Shown here one piece after another: positions 47,650 to 59,109 of a DNA stretch of 64,000 bases. The notes under the pieces are model-generated. The model saw nothing but the letters and a program-made list of their open reading frames with translations, made no database searches and was not told where the DNA came from. Origin of the DNA: Pseudeuparius sepicola (lineage: Eukaryota; Arthropoda; Insecta; Coleoptera; Anthribidae); contig OY987299.1 in NCBI GenBank assembly GCA_963920635.1, positions 68,368,692-68,432,691 on the forward strand. Reading direction: 5' to 3'. Each line of letters starts with the position of its first letter. The first letter of the stretch is position 1. Position numbers and translations under genes: made by a program.

Positions 47650-47938
47650 GAAAGGGATCAATGTTATTGTTAGGGAAAGTGGCTAGGGCCATATGTAGGT
47701 AGATAAGGGATAGGTTGAACGACAAAAATTGAAACAGAGACAGAATAAAACCAGCTCTTGCTGGAGATGCTTGTTTTTATTTGCATTCCCGTAATTACCC
47801 TTGGATCATTTCAACCTCTCGTTTTAATAATTCAGAAGTGGGATAAGTAACGATATTCGTCCACAAACATTTAGCGCACCGTGTTTGGCCCGTGAATCGT
47901 GTTGCAATTTAGTTTGAATTTGAACCGTGCCAATAAAC

Positions 47939-48345
47939 ATGAGCGATACCAGTGATACGGGCAGTGGCAGTGAAATCCAGGAAACTAGTGGCGGAAAAAG
48001 TGGAGATATTAAAGGACAAGCAACAAAATGATGGTCTGCAAAAATTCGCAGGAAAGGCTGATTTAGTCCCTTTATTTGACCTGGAGAATTCCGAATTCCG
48101 CAGGGAATTGGCTACATAAAATCGAACAAATTGGCATAATTAAAAACTGGAGTGATGAAACCAAATCATTTTGTATGCAATCTCGTCTTACTGGCTTAGC
48201 CAGATTGACTTGAGACGAATGGAAATGTGCAATAGTTCATGCTTTTCCATCCCATACCGACTTTGTCGATTTGTTAAGCAAATGCTAAGCTGGTGGAAAC
48301 ACCAGGATGGGTCTATGATGCACTACTTCTACTCGAAGAATATTT
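47939..48345 (+). pseudogene. Gypsy gag fragment
   Basis: ATG at 47939 (MSDTSDTGSGSEIQETSGGK). After frame changes: KIEQIGIIKNWSDETKSFCM, QSRLTGLAR, then DEWKCAIVHAFPSHTDFVDL, a typical Ty3/gypsy gag core (W-x-x-KIEQ, MQSRLTGLA, AFPxHxDF). It ends abruptly at SMMHYFYSKN (48345), where the antisense retroelement 3' end begins. No zinc knuckle is left. Confidence 0.75.
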
Positions 48346-48653
48346 TTCAATTTTCAATTTACTTACATACATACAATGTAATTACATACAAAAATTTACA
48401 TAAGTAAATTATATAAACTATTGCGCAGTTTACACTATGACCTAAGATATTTTTTACATACAGTGAATTCTTGTAGAATAGCACCTAGGTGTGTGGTCAC
48501 CTGTGTGTGCTATTTGTATATAAAATTGTTCATTTATTACAAAGATTATATTCTAATACGTCCTCTGGAATTGAGTCTCATCATGTAACTTCAGTTGTAT
48601 AGATTTACCAGTATTATCAGCCTCATTATGTCATATTACAAAAATCACCAGAC

Positions 48654-50240
48654 TCAGTCAAATAAAACTTTAAACTTTTCCACATAATACTTATAGAAAA
48701 AGGATTTGACTGCTTTACTAAAGTTTTTTGTTTGTTGTGTCACTTTAACTTGGCTTGGTAAGAGGTTATAAACTTTGGGTCCTATATAAGTAACAAATTT
48801 ATAGTTAATGTTGTTGTAACTTAATGGCGTCATGGCTTGTTGGTCAGCTCTACCACGAGTATCATACATATGATTTACATAGTTCCATTGGGATTTATTT
48901 TTTTGGATGTACATGGAAATTGTCTGTATATAAATAGATTTCACGTTCTGTATCTCCTCAGAGAAAAGCAGGTTGGAAGGATATTTCCTAGGATTTTTGT
49001 AGAGTATTTTTAAAATAAATTTCTGGAATATATTAAGTTTTTCCAAGCAACTGTTGTACAAGCCCCCCCACACCAGTATCCCATACCTAATCATTGTTTC
49101 TATTTCTCTAAGCAGGTAAAATTTATGTAGCAAACCTTTAAATCTATTTGTGATATAATCAATATGGGGAACCCATTTTAGGTGCTTGTCAATGACTAAT
49201 CGGAGGTACTTAGTTTGTCAGACCTCAACAACTTTGTCCCCATCTATCGTTATAGTCAAGAATGGTGGTCTACTGGCTTGTCAGTGAAAAAGCCATGTAC
49301 TTGGTTTTTGCCAGATTCAATGATAGTTTGTAGAAGCAGAGCCACTCTTTGATTATCCTAAAGCCATTTATTACCTTTTGTCGAGTCTCACCCTATGTGT
49401 CACCACTGAATGTCATTACAGTACCATCAGCGTATGAAATTGTTATCCCATTAATTTTTAAACGCAACATAGAGTTAATGTAAACCACAAATAAAATTGG
49501 GCCTAAGACTGTGCCTTGCGCCACCCCATCCTGATCTTTAATTTGTTGCCTAGTGTTTTGTTTTTTCTGACCATTTTATATCTATCCGTAAGGTAGGTAG
49601 CTCTTCAAAAGTTGCAACACTGTACCTTTAACTCCATAACTCTCTAGTATATTAAGTAGCTTTCCGTAGGAAACGGTGTCAAAAGCTTTTACTAAATCAA
49701 TGAATACTGCAATACTTTTTTTTACCCAAATTTAAATTCTTCACAATCTCCGAAGTCAAAGACATCATCGCATCAGCCGTACTACATCCCTCCATGAAAC
49801 CAAACTGACACCGTGAGAGAACATTATTAGCAGTCAAATATCCAATACACCGTTTCTTAAAATATTTTTTAAATATTTTAGCAAAGTTTGTAATTAAACT
49901 TACAGCTCTGTAATTTCCAACCTCATTGGCAGGCCCAGCCTTATAGATGTTTTAAAACTATTTGGCACCTTTCCTGTTGCAAATATGAGATTGATCACAT
50001 GTAATAGTGGATCGATTTCAGTGCATGTTTGCTTAACAATCCTTGTAGGCACATCACCATGTCCGAGCAATTGTTTTTTAGCGAGGCTATATGATCGATA
50101 AATTCATTTTTGGTTGTAGGGCTAAGGAACATGGATCGCGGGACATCAAACTCCACTGGATGCCTTTGTTGGGGGGAGATCTGTTTTCCATTTCTTCTCC
50201 CAGATTTATAAAATATTTATTAAAATAGTTTGTCAATAAA
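48654..50240 (-). pseudogene. Non-LTR reverse transcriptase with YADG in place of YADD
   Basis: Minus-strand frames from about 50240 read FINLGEEMENRSP (linker before RT) and degenerate blocks, then VAQGTVLGPILFVVYINSML and ISYADGTVMTFSGDT at about 49430. The catalytic second aspartate of YADD is glycine. The C-terminal frame 48654-49133 is open for 159 codons: MIRYGILVWGGLYNSCLEKL, KILYKNPRKYPSNLLFSEE and GPKVYNLLPSQVK, typical of the Jockey-group thumb and tail. The endonuclease that should precede the RT is missing: only about 120 bp separate ORF1 from the RT linker. Confidence 0.8.
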
Positions 50241-50364
50241 TAAATCAATAATTAATATAAACCTTGGCAGTTAAAACAATGCACCACACTTTATATCTTC
50301 CTATACAAGAAACCTTTCCCACCCAAGAAAAATCCTTTTTTCTTTCAGTAATTGTTTGAATACT

Positions 50365-51095
50365 TTAGGAGCATTCCATAAAAATTGTTGATTTCTTCCC
50401 ACCGTTAGATTTCCTAATGTAGGCCACTTTTAAATTATCTTCGTTATCGATCCATTTATATTGATTTCTGATTGAACATTCAATATCCTCCGCTGTCTTA
50501 TTTCCTGTATATCGTATTATTTTAATCCTAGGATTTTTCAATTTCAGCGTTTCTACAGTATAGTTACTTCCAAGATGCTTTTCTGTTTCTTTTTTAAGAA
50601 TGTCTAAGTCTTCCTTAGTTTCACACTTTACTACCACATTTCCTTCCTTTGTACTTCTTGAATTTCTAATACTTAAGTTTAGTCTGGTGGGATTTTATTC
50701 TCTCTTTTAGATCTTCCTCAGTTTTTCTGCCACTTTGCTTTATCTTTGGTTTAACAATAATTGTGGGGAAGCTGTTACTGATTTAAACACATCAGAGTAC
50801 ATTTTTGGGAAACCTTTACCTGTCTATGACCTGATTTCTTTCAGCACCTCAATATCCTTTCTCATAGCTTCAATAGTTCCCAGTATGTAAGGTAGTCTTG
50901 CCAGTAATATTCTACAGTCATCACATATCAACAGCAATAGCCTGTTTTGTAGAGGTAAACATTTCGCCTCCGAAGCCGAGAGTCCCGTACAGCTCCTACA
51001 CAATCTTCCCAAACATGAATCACACTTATAAAATTGTTCATCTTCTTCAATTTCTTACTACATTTTAGGATTTATTTTCGTTCCCATCCATTGTG
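50365..51095 (-). pseudogene. Non-LTR ORF1 with zinc-finger N-terminus
   Basis: ATG near 51095 (MDGNENKS), stops, then CDSCLGRLCRSCTGLSASEA and LICDDCR (PHD/treble-clef-like C-x2-C pairs) and a coiled-coil LGTIEAMRKDIEVLKEI. After a frame change, 50365-50637 reads MVVKCETKEDLDILKKETEK, an RRM-like nucleic-acid binding region (VETLKLKNPRIKIIRYTG) and ends FMECS. It belongs with the RT at 48654-50240 as one antisense element inserted into the gypsy element. Confidence 0.75.
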
Positions 51096-51581
51096 TTTGT
51101 CTTAAATTTTGTTCAAAAAACCATCAGCACCTAACCTCAAAGTCCGCGTGATGTTTCCACACCAATATCTTGAGTATTATTATAGTACTTCACTTCCCTT
51201 TATTTACTTAGGTTTAGCAAGTATCACTTCATACTCTTATAGCATTTTATTGGAGTCTCTTCCGTTTTTAACAGTAGAAAATTACACCAAAATCAATACC
51301 AGAAAATCACAACATGCGCTTATCTTAACCTCCAAATTTAGTATTTTGCTAGTAAAGCAATGCGGATTGGCTAGCACGAACGCTGTTTCCTACATCATCG
51401 AAGTCTGCCACTTGAATTCTAAGCAAATGCATTGTTTCGTGGTTGATACTGTCAAATTAGGTAGTAGATCTAAAAATAAATTTATCCTCTGATAAAATAG
51501 TGTCACACAGACCCGCTGAATATATCATTCGCGACCATGTTAATGACCTCCTAGAGGGCTGCATTATAAGGGAGTCATCTT
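51096..51581 (+). pseudogene. Gypsy protease/RT junction region
   Basis: An open frame at 51109-51492 (127 codons) has no clear motif, though CFVVDTVKLGS could be protease-like. HRPAEYIIRDHVNDLLEGCI followed by IRESSS (51490-51580) is the start of a Ty3/gypsy RT (RPY...ELLExGIIRxSxS). It is cut exactly at the target duplication of the GC-rich insertion. Confidence 0.55.
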
Positions 51582-54026
51582 CCCGGGCTCCACATTGGGT
51601 CACGGGGAGGCCGCCGCAAGTGGCCCGTCAACCACGGACTATGGCGCGGCGACCAGGGTGGTTAACGAAGAAAGGGTCAGATGGGCCATAGAATCCTTCT
51701 CACCTTACAAGGCAGCCGGTCTAGATGGAGTCTTCCCGGCTCTCCTTCAGAGGGATGGGGGGGCACTCACGGGACCACTGGTAGGGGTGTTTCGAGCATC
51801 TGTGGCCAAGGGGCACGTTCCCAGGCGATGGATGCAGATTAGGGTGATTTTTATCCCCAAGCCAGGGCGCAGTGACTACACTGAAGCGAAGGCCTATAGA
51901 CCTATCAGCCTCACCAGCTTCTTGAAGAAGACGCTGGAGAGGCTGGTGGACAGACATTTTAGGGAACAGCTTGCTCTCAATGCCCCTCTGTGCCCCACCC
52001 AGCATGCATACCAGATGGGCAGGTCTGTGGATTCGGCCCTGCACCACCTTACCGCAAGGCTGGACGAGGGACTGGAGGGGGGATCACTCTCGGTGGGGGT
52101 CTTTCTAGATATAGAGGGGGCCTTCGACAACACAGCAGTGGACTCGATCCGCAGGGCCGTGGAGGGCGTCGGGGTCGGGGAGGCCTTGGTAAGGTGGACC
52201 CGATCCATGCTCACTGGCAGGGCGGTCGAGGCCGAGCTGTGCGGGGAACGAGTGAACGTCAATGCATCAAGGGGTTGTCCTCAGGGGGGGGGGGGGTTTG
52301 TCCCCCCTTCTTTGGTGCATGGTGGTTGATGGGCTGTTGCGAATCCTGGAGGAGCAGGGGGTCTACGTACAAGCGTACGCAGACGACATAGTGATCCTAG
52401 TTCCGGGTACCGATGTAGGGCTTCTAGAAGAGCTCTGGAGAGGTTCTTGTGCTGGTGCGAAATGAGCGGATTAAGTGTCAACCCAAATAAGGTTGAATTG
52501 GTGATATTCACCAAGAAGAGAAAGGTGGATCCGGTTCCTCGGATAGAGCTGCGCGGGGTTCACCTCGAGGATAGAAAGAGGGTTAAATATCTGGGGGTCC
52601 GGCTGGACTCCAGACTGACCTTCGAGGAGCATATCCTCATGAGGACCAAGAAGGCTTGCAACACACTATGGGTGTGTCGGCCGTTGGAACCTCGTGGGGA
52701 TTGAATCCTGGGACCATGCTCTAGATCTACAGAGCAATGATTGTTCCCATGATTTCTCATGGGGCCGTCGCGTGGTGGCCCGGCACCCGCAGGACCAGAC
52801 CACGGACGGCATTGGACAAAATACAGCGCCTTGCCTGCCTGTGCATCACGGGCGCCTGGGGGACCACGCCCACCCGGGCCTTAAAAACCACTGGGCGTGG
52901 TAGTGGAGTACGAGGCGGCGAAGGCGGCCCTCAGATTAGAGGGTCTCAACCTTTGGGTCGCCGGCGGCTCGGTCCACGGTCACTGGCAGCTGTGGTCAGA
53001 GCTGAAGGAGGAGGTGCCCATCCTGGAAATGAGAATGGATGTGCAGACTCCTTCCATCGGCTTCCACGGCCGACTTCACTTTGTCTTTCCAGACAGGGAG
53101 GGGTGGGCCGAAGGAAATAGCGACGCCCAGCGTGGGCTCGTCTGGTACACAGACGGATCCAAAATGGGGAATGGAACGGGGGCAGGGGCCTTTTGTCAGG
53201 GACTGGCAAGGAGGCTGACCACCCCTCTCGGGGAGCACACCACCGTGTTTCAAGCGGAGGTGTTCGCCATTATGATGGAAGCGGAGGAATCGCTCAGGCT
53301 CAGAATCAGGAGCCGTAGGCTGACCTTCTGCTCTGATAGCAAAGCAGCGTTACAGGCGCTGAGAGCTAACCGTATTTGGTCCCCATTGGTGGAGGACTGT
53401 AGAGCGAGTTTGCTCAAGTTGGTAGCCGAAGGGAACAGGGTCGTTCTATCGTGGGTGCCCGGTACTGGCTAGAGAGGGATCCATGAGAAGACCGGTGGGG
53501 CCTAAACCAATATTGGGGATTGCACCACGGGTAGCAATTGGAGCCCTGGACGAATGGCTGCTTGGCAGGTTCGTCGAGGAGTGACGCAGGGCTCCGGGGA
53601 TGAGACAGACCAGGCTCATGATTCGTGGGCCATCGTCCTTCATGTCCAGAGAGCTGCTGCGTCTGCCTAGGACAGAGTTGAGGGGAGTGGTGAGGGTTCT
53701 CACTGGGCACTGCTGCCTGGCTCGCCACCTGCACCTTATAGGTGTGGGAGGGGAGTCGGAGTGCAGATGGTGTCTGGAGGATGAGGAGACGCCGAACCAC
53801 TTGGTTACTGAGTGCCCTGCACTTGACAGGGTTAGATTCGAGTCCTTTGGCTCAGCCAACCTGGGCGCAGAGGATGTGTATGGTGTCGGGGTGGGTGAGC
53901 TGCGGGCCTTTATTAAGAGGGCCGGCCTGCTGGCCGCCGTGTGACGCTGGCCGAGGGGGCACAACGGGCCCACTGTGGCCTACGCGTCGGGCCGATTTAA
54001 GGCGGTCGCCCCCTGCACTGGATAGG
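51582..54026 (+). mobile_element. GC-rich non-LTR retrotransposon (RT plus RNase H), 5'-truncated
   Basis: AAGGGAGTCATCTT is duplicated at 51568-51581 and 54027-54040, on either side of a body with base composition sharply richer in GC than everything around it. RT: GLDGVFPALLQRDG, IPKPGRSDYTEAKAYRPISL, ACPTQ-like PTQHAYQMGRSVDSALHHL, FLDIEGAFDNT, GCPQGG, YADDIVILVPG. RNase H: VWYTDGSKMGNGTGAGAF, EVFAIMMEAEES, FCSDSKAALQAL. Tail: CRWCLEDEETPNHLVTECPA. No poly-A tail is visible. Confidence 0.95.
51595..53944 (+). pseudogene. RT-RNase H polyprotein, I/LOA-type, frameshifted
   Basis: The reading frame moves several times but the sequence is almost complete from the first RT block. 51595-52295 ends in a poly-G run (about 52286-52298) that shifts the frame exactly at the GCPQGGxxSPLLW motif; 52300-52465 carries intact YADD; 52447-52704 carries GLSVNPNKVELVIFTKKRK and KYLGVRLDSRLTF. 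Shifts at about 52680 and 52900 lead to the connection and RNase H (53100-53472), then a shift or stop into 53600-53944 with the CCHC-like tail. RNase H D, E and D residues are all present. RNase H presence places it near the I, LOA or R1 groups. The damage is light, so it is young. Confidence 0.9.
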
Positions 54027-54040
54027 AAGGGAGTCATCTT

Positions 54041-55304
54041 ATAATTTTTCTAGTCCGGTTATCCTAGTAAAAAAATTCAGTCACAAAAGACAAATATCCG
54101 CTACCGCATATTGAAGACCTGATAAGTAGGTTACGCAACAAAAGGTATTTCTGTAGTCTAGATATTATCAGGTACCCGCAAGATGGTTAGTATGAGTCTC
54201 TGAGAATTTTGTTTGGCTAGTCAATGCGCCAGCTGTATTTCAGCGCATGATTAAGAATGTGTTGGGACAGTTATGATTTGACAAGGTTGTTGTTTACCTC
54301 GATGCACTTTCGAGAAAAAAGATTTATTACCTAGGGTGGCGAGATAGTGGTTGAGTAGGCACTCAAGTGTACGATTTCGAAATTGAACACCGCCCGGGTG
54401 ATAAAATGAAACACATGGATGCTCTAGGTAGAAACTCAATACCTAATAATGTACTTACGTTGAACGTTTGCCATTGTTTATTAGCACTACAAATGCAAGA
54501 TGAAGGAATCTGACTACTCAGGACTAAATTGGCTGAGGCAAATGACCAAGAAATTTGTAGCACATTATGTGATTAAGGACAATAAACTTTATAGGAAAAC
54601 CTTAGATAAGCAAATCAGGCTCGTGGTTCCTAAATCGGCAAGGTTTAATCTGCTTAAAAAGTATCATTATGACATTGGGCACGTAGGGCTTAAACGTTAT
54701 GACACAATCCTTAAAGAATAATTTTGGTTAAAAAGTGACAAAATTTATGAAAAAATACATTAGCTCCTGGGTGGATTTTCTTTACAAAAGAGGGCAAAAT
54801 GGGCAAGCAGAGGGAAATCTGTTCACAATAAATAAACCGCAGGAAGCCCTACATACATGGCAGGTTGACCACTTGGGGCTATTTTCTAAAAGTCATAGGG
54901 GAAATTCTTATATACTTATGGTGGTAGACTCATTTTCTAAATTTGTGCTCACTAGACCAACTAAAACCACCAATGCTAACGAGATGATACAACATCTGAA
55001 CGATTTATTTAGCATGTTTGGGACACCCAAAAGAATAATTTCAGATTGTGGAAAAGCTTTCACTAGTAAATCATTTAAATCATTTTTATTAGAATATCAA
55101 GTAAAGCACATATTAAATGCTGTTGCATGTCCTAGGGCTAACGGTCAAGTAGAAAGGTATAATCGCACAATACTGAACGGGTCAAATACTTCTATTGAAA
55201 AGGAAAGTGATTGGCAAAAGGCTCTCCCGAAAGTAGTGTGGGGTATGAACAATACCGTCAATAGTAGCACCGGCTATATGGCTCATTTATTAATGTTTGG
55301 GTAA
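54041..55304 (+). pseudogene. Gypsy RT/RNase H debris and integrase
   Basis: DKYPLPHIEDLISRL (about 54088) and FCSLDI are RT blocks 2-3; most of the RT core is deleted. YDFEIEHRPGDKMKHMDALG (54372-54430) is the RNase H end. Integrase: a H-x-HxxxGHxG-type zinc-binding part (KKYHYDIGHVGLKRYDTIL, 54655-54718), one stop near 54720, then 54735-55304 open for 189 codons with HTWQVDHLGLFSKSHRG (first D), GTPKRIISDCGKAFTSKSF (second D) and CPRANGQVERYNRTIL (E). All three integrase catalytic positions are kept. It ends HLLMFG at a stop. Confidence 0.85.
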
Positions 55305-56039
55305 AAAAAACGTCATATTGATTTAGGGGAAAATGAATTTGAGGCCTGGAAGACAAAACATTTTTATTGGCCCAGCTCTAAACTGAATTGAAATGGTGTT
55401 ATATTAGTATCATATTTAGTAATAATACTAATGCATATTTAATGATTTTTGGCCTTTTTATTGAAATATTTTATATGCGTCAAAAATAAATTCAACATAT
55501 ATTATTTGTTGTTTGAATATATTTTTTTGAAAATATATGTGAGCCATCGCATGGCTTCAACATAAATATTTTGCTCTAGAGGCCACGCGATGCACACGTG
55601 CATCACACTCAGAACAAAGGCTCCGAAAGTAAATAATGTCAAATGTGGACATTTATAACATCTCGGACATCTATAAACAAAAAAAATATCTGGCCCCAGA
55701 CACTTAAGAAATATATTCTATTACGGCAGTCAACGTGTTAAATAGACACCCTGTAGTTTTGTCCGTCACATTTCGAGAACACCCTGTATGTCAATTCTGA
55801 AACTAAATTCGGATTCTCCAGAGAAAACTGCATCATCCTGGTTTTAAGCTGGTCTTTTTATTTAAAAAACTAAGGATATAATCGGACTTTATTTGAGACA
55901 CCTAATATACCCTGAAAAAGTTTCTCTTTTTGCAATGCGAAAACACAATTCTATTATACTTAGAGAAATAGTTATTTGTGTAACTAGTGTAAAAAGTGCA
56001 TACCTATTATATTAACTTTATTTTACTTTTATTATTTGT
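55305..56039. other. Unassigned; element-end motifs
   Basis: GACACCCTGTAG (about 55745) and GAACACCCTGTATG (about 55778) are right-end motifs of the foldback family without left partners. No gene recognised. Confidence 0.35.
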
Positions 56040-56810
56040 TATAGCGGCCATAGTGGTTCATACTCAGCCCTATAAAGGATAGATGGTCTCCCGTGGTGTT
56101 TTCTAAAATATTCTAAGAGATTTTACATAAAAATACAGCGCACCCGTATCTGAAAAAGTCCCCCACGTAATAACAGATGGGCCTCTGAGCCCCCAGTTTC
56201 AAATCGCTACGAAATTTGAAAATGTTCCATACCAAAACAAACCCAAATGTCAGTCAATGTTTACGAATATCGGGGGCGTGCGCCTCGGCCACGATGTATA
56301 CAGTACAATACCGACGACCTCGCCAAATCGCGAAAAAAAAAAGCGGCCCAAACGGCCGAATGGCTTTTTTGATCAGGGGGCCCTTTGGCAGGCGAGAGGC
56401 CCATTTCCGTCGGCGGCCCCATGCGAAAATGAAATTCGACCGGCGCTCCCCCTTCCAATCGCTAGCCATTTTTCCCGAAAAAAAAACCAGGAAAAAAAAT
56501 TGCAGGGGCTGAACGGCTCTCCCAATTCGGACGCCCTTCAATAGGGTTGTTGACCGTGAGCTTGGGCAGCCGTACTCCAAATTTGGGCTCGAAATATCGA
56601 AAACTGCATCCTGTAGACGAGACCATAGGTACAGGTATTACTACACAGGAGTGGAGGCCAAAACAAGCCCTATGGTCCGGCAGGGCCGATAGGCGCTTCT
56701 TAACAAGGGTGCAAATATTCTGTATTAAATATCAGACTATCCGCTCTAAGGATGCGGATAGTCTCTGGAGGAGCCGAAGCTTGATATATTTTGGGCTCTT
56801 TTAATGTTGT
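56040..56810. other. GC-rich island of unknown origin with a perfect hairpin
   Basis: The stretch is much more GC-rich than its flanks. Overlapping open frames of 85-108 codons on both strands (56216-56580) are typical of GC-rich non-coding DNA and show no family. 56735-56763 is a perfect hairpin, GACTATCCGC / GCGGATAGTC, with a nine-base loop, and GACCATAGG ... CCTATGGTC (56621-56672) is another inverted pair. Confidence 0.45.
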
Positions 56811-57214
56811 CTATAACTATAAGCAACTAGGATTTTATTTATTGTTGTTATATTTAAGATCAGTGACAATATATTTTAGTGCCAATAAATGTATTTTGAC
56901 GAGTTATCATTTCATTCATGGTCATGAATGAGTACAATATGTTAATTTACCCATTTGATGTTCCATACTTTACTGGAATGAGTTTTTGGAAGAATATTTT
57001 GCATGAAAGAATATTGCTTTGACCTTTTTTTTTTAATAGTGATACTTAGTAATTACCTATTGAGATGGACAAGATTTGAAAACTAATGTATGAATCTTTT
57101 ATTTGGAAGTATCTGTATGAAGATATTATGTAAATAATAAACAAATGTGTTTTCTTTTTCAGAATTTATATAGAAGGTATGTGATCTTAGGTGATAGGCA
57201 ACTGCATATATTTT

Positions 57215-57505
57215 GGGCCAAAATATTATGATTGGGCTTAACAACTGCTGGTCAAATCTCAGTGTTTACTGACAAGTTAATTTCATTTTTTGAAATTGAA
57301 TTATAACTGAAGATATCAAAATTTCTACATATCTCACAGAGGGCACCACTTGCGCAGTTTTTGGGTCAAGCTTTTACTTGTAACTTTTTTAAGGTTAGTC
57401 TTGCTCGTTCATAATTTTAGTGGACCTTTTCATTTTGCAACAAAAGTGCATCTGTAACATTTGAAAACGGTAGGTGAAAATGTTGGAGTTAACAAGTGTT
57501 TTAAT
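57215..57505. repeat. Decayed half-arm of foldback family A
   Basis: TATCTCACAGAGGGCACCAC, TTGGGTCAAGCTTTTACTTG and TTGAAAACGGTAGGTGAAAA match the arms of elements A1 and A2 in order with gaps; no second arm. Confidence 0.75.
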
Positions 57506-57599
57506 AATAATGGTTCTTTATTTTGAAGGGACCAACTGTGGTGCAGTAAAATTGTGTCAATCGAAACAACATGCTTAATCTGCATATTACGTATACATC

Positions 57600-58105
57600 A
57601 CAGGGTTGCATCCATGTATTCCCTAGTGGAGTAAGGCTCTAATTTTATTAACAATTTAAAAACTGCTGTTTTGAAAGGCATTTTTTTCTGTGAGAGTAAG
57701 TCTGTGTATTGGGTAAGATAAATTCAAAGTTCTTGTATCGTGTTGATGTTGTTGAGAAATGAAAAAATGGCTATTTTTAAAGACGAACAGAACACATTCT
57801 TGAATAAAGATCGCAGGAGCAGTCAGTAGTCTGTTCTCTCTAAATTTTCCTAAATTCTAGTTTACATAAAATTCTGAGAACTCGTTTTTGTAGCAATAAA
57901 ATGGCTTTTATATTTGCATTTCTTTTCATAAAAGAGACATCCATATCTTATCAAAGATTCAAAATTGGAATGATAGACAGTTTTAAGTGTTTTCCTGTTT
58001 AGATATTTTGACAACAGTTGTATACTATAAGAAACCAAAGATATATACAACCTAGATATGCAGAAACACCGTCTTTTCTTAAAAAGTGAGATTTGCGTCA
58101 TCTAG
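57600..58105 (-). pseudogene. Non-LTR RT C-terminal fragment
   Basis: Minus-strand frame 57862-58101 contains KYLNRKTLKTVYHSNFESLI then RYGCLFY, the post-RT segment of Jockey-group ORF2 proteins (LKTVYYSNFESxLRYG). Downstream frames to about 57600 (NNINTIQELEF-like, with shifts) fit the tail. Catalytic RT is absent; the fragment abuts the TA-flanked element at 58120. Confidence 0.7.
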
Positions 58106-59109
58106 CTATAATAAGTATACTGCCGTGCTAAGCTGAAGTGTCCTAACTGACAAAATTTGATATTTTGTCCTAAATGCATTTTTGGTTACCTACCCTACCC
58201 CTTTAACCAATTCACTAAGCAAAATCGTCCTATCTCATTTTATTAACCGCCAATTATGTGTATTTGTTTTGACCTATCTACAAAATCATAGTAAATACTA
58301 AGATGTTTTGTCCTAACTAATATTCCATACCTACTTTTGTCGTAACTGTACACATAGGACATTTATTTGTTTACACATAAGTATTCTTAAATGCGATTAC
58401 AAAGCAAAAAGGTCCTATCTGGCAGATTGGACTAATCAGTTTAGGAATACTTATTTATTGTGTGAAGAGTCCGCGACATAGGGACAAAATCGCTTATGTT
58501 GGTAATACTAAACGTACAAAAAAAAAAACACCAGAAATGCGCTAGGAAATGCACGTCAATTAGAACAAGTTCTAAATGCATGCATTTTGTTGCAGCAACT
58601 CAGTTGCATGCATGGAAATGCACAAGTGAGAACCCTACTTTTATGGGAGAAAATATTTTTTTTATACAGGGTGTCAGCAAATTACACCGACAACACTTAA
58701 CAGATGATAGGAAATGTGATGTTAAGAACTTTTTTTAAATAAACATATTTGTCCGCTGATGCTTTGCTTTTAACATACAGCTTGTTAAAATTAACTTATT
58801 AAAATGATTTTTTAAAATTTACACATGGAACTACTACAGATATCGACTTCAAATTTGGTAGGGATCATAATGTCGTAAAGTGCTATTAAAACAAAGTAAT
58901 GCAGGAATTTTTAAAGTGCCAGTGGCTTGCGTAAGTGTAATGAGAGTTTCCGTTTTTCAAAATAACGTTTACACATACGGATTTTTTAAGTAAACTGAAA
59001 TAGTTCTGCAATCCACAATCAATTGTTCTAAACAGAAAATGTCTCAAATTTACTGAAAAGGGACTCCCTCTAAAATTGAAAAATTTGAAAAACATAAACA
59101 ATAAGTATA

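Larger units (their letters stand above)
47650..55304 (+). mobile_element. Ty3/gypsy retrotransposon remnant with two nested non-LTR insertions
   Basis: Plus-strand gag (47939-48345), start of RT (about 51490-51581), RT-RNase H debris (54041-54480) and integrase (54500-55304) are colinear. They are separated by an antisense non-LTR element (about 48640-51095) and by a sense GC-rich non-LTR element (51582-54026), the second with a 14-bp target duplication. TGTTAGGGAAAGTGG at about 47660 and TTCAGAAGTGGGATAAG at about 47832, a primer-site-like motif, suggest the 5' LTR lies there; no 3' LTR was found after 55304. Confidence 0.75.

Noticed and set aside
47660..47835. 5' LTR of the gypsy remnant as a separate feature
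   Set aside because: A TG start and primer-site-like word are visible, but without a second LTR the ends cannot be fixed.
51721..53973. Long minus-strand frames opposite the GC-rich retroelement
   Set aside because: GC-rich coding DNA often leaves the opposite strand open; RT and RNase H motifs are on the plus strand.
56216..56580. Overlapping frames of 95-108 codons on both strands
   Set aside because: Frames on both strands with biased composition and no motif; best explained by GC-rich non-coding DNA.
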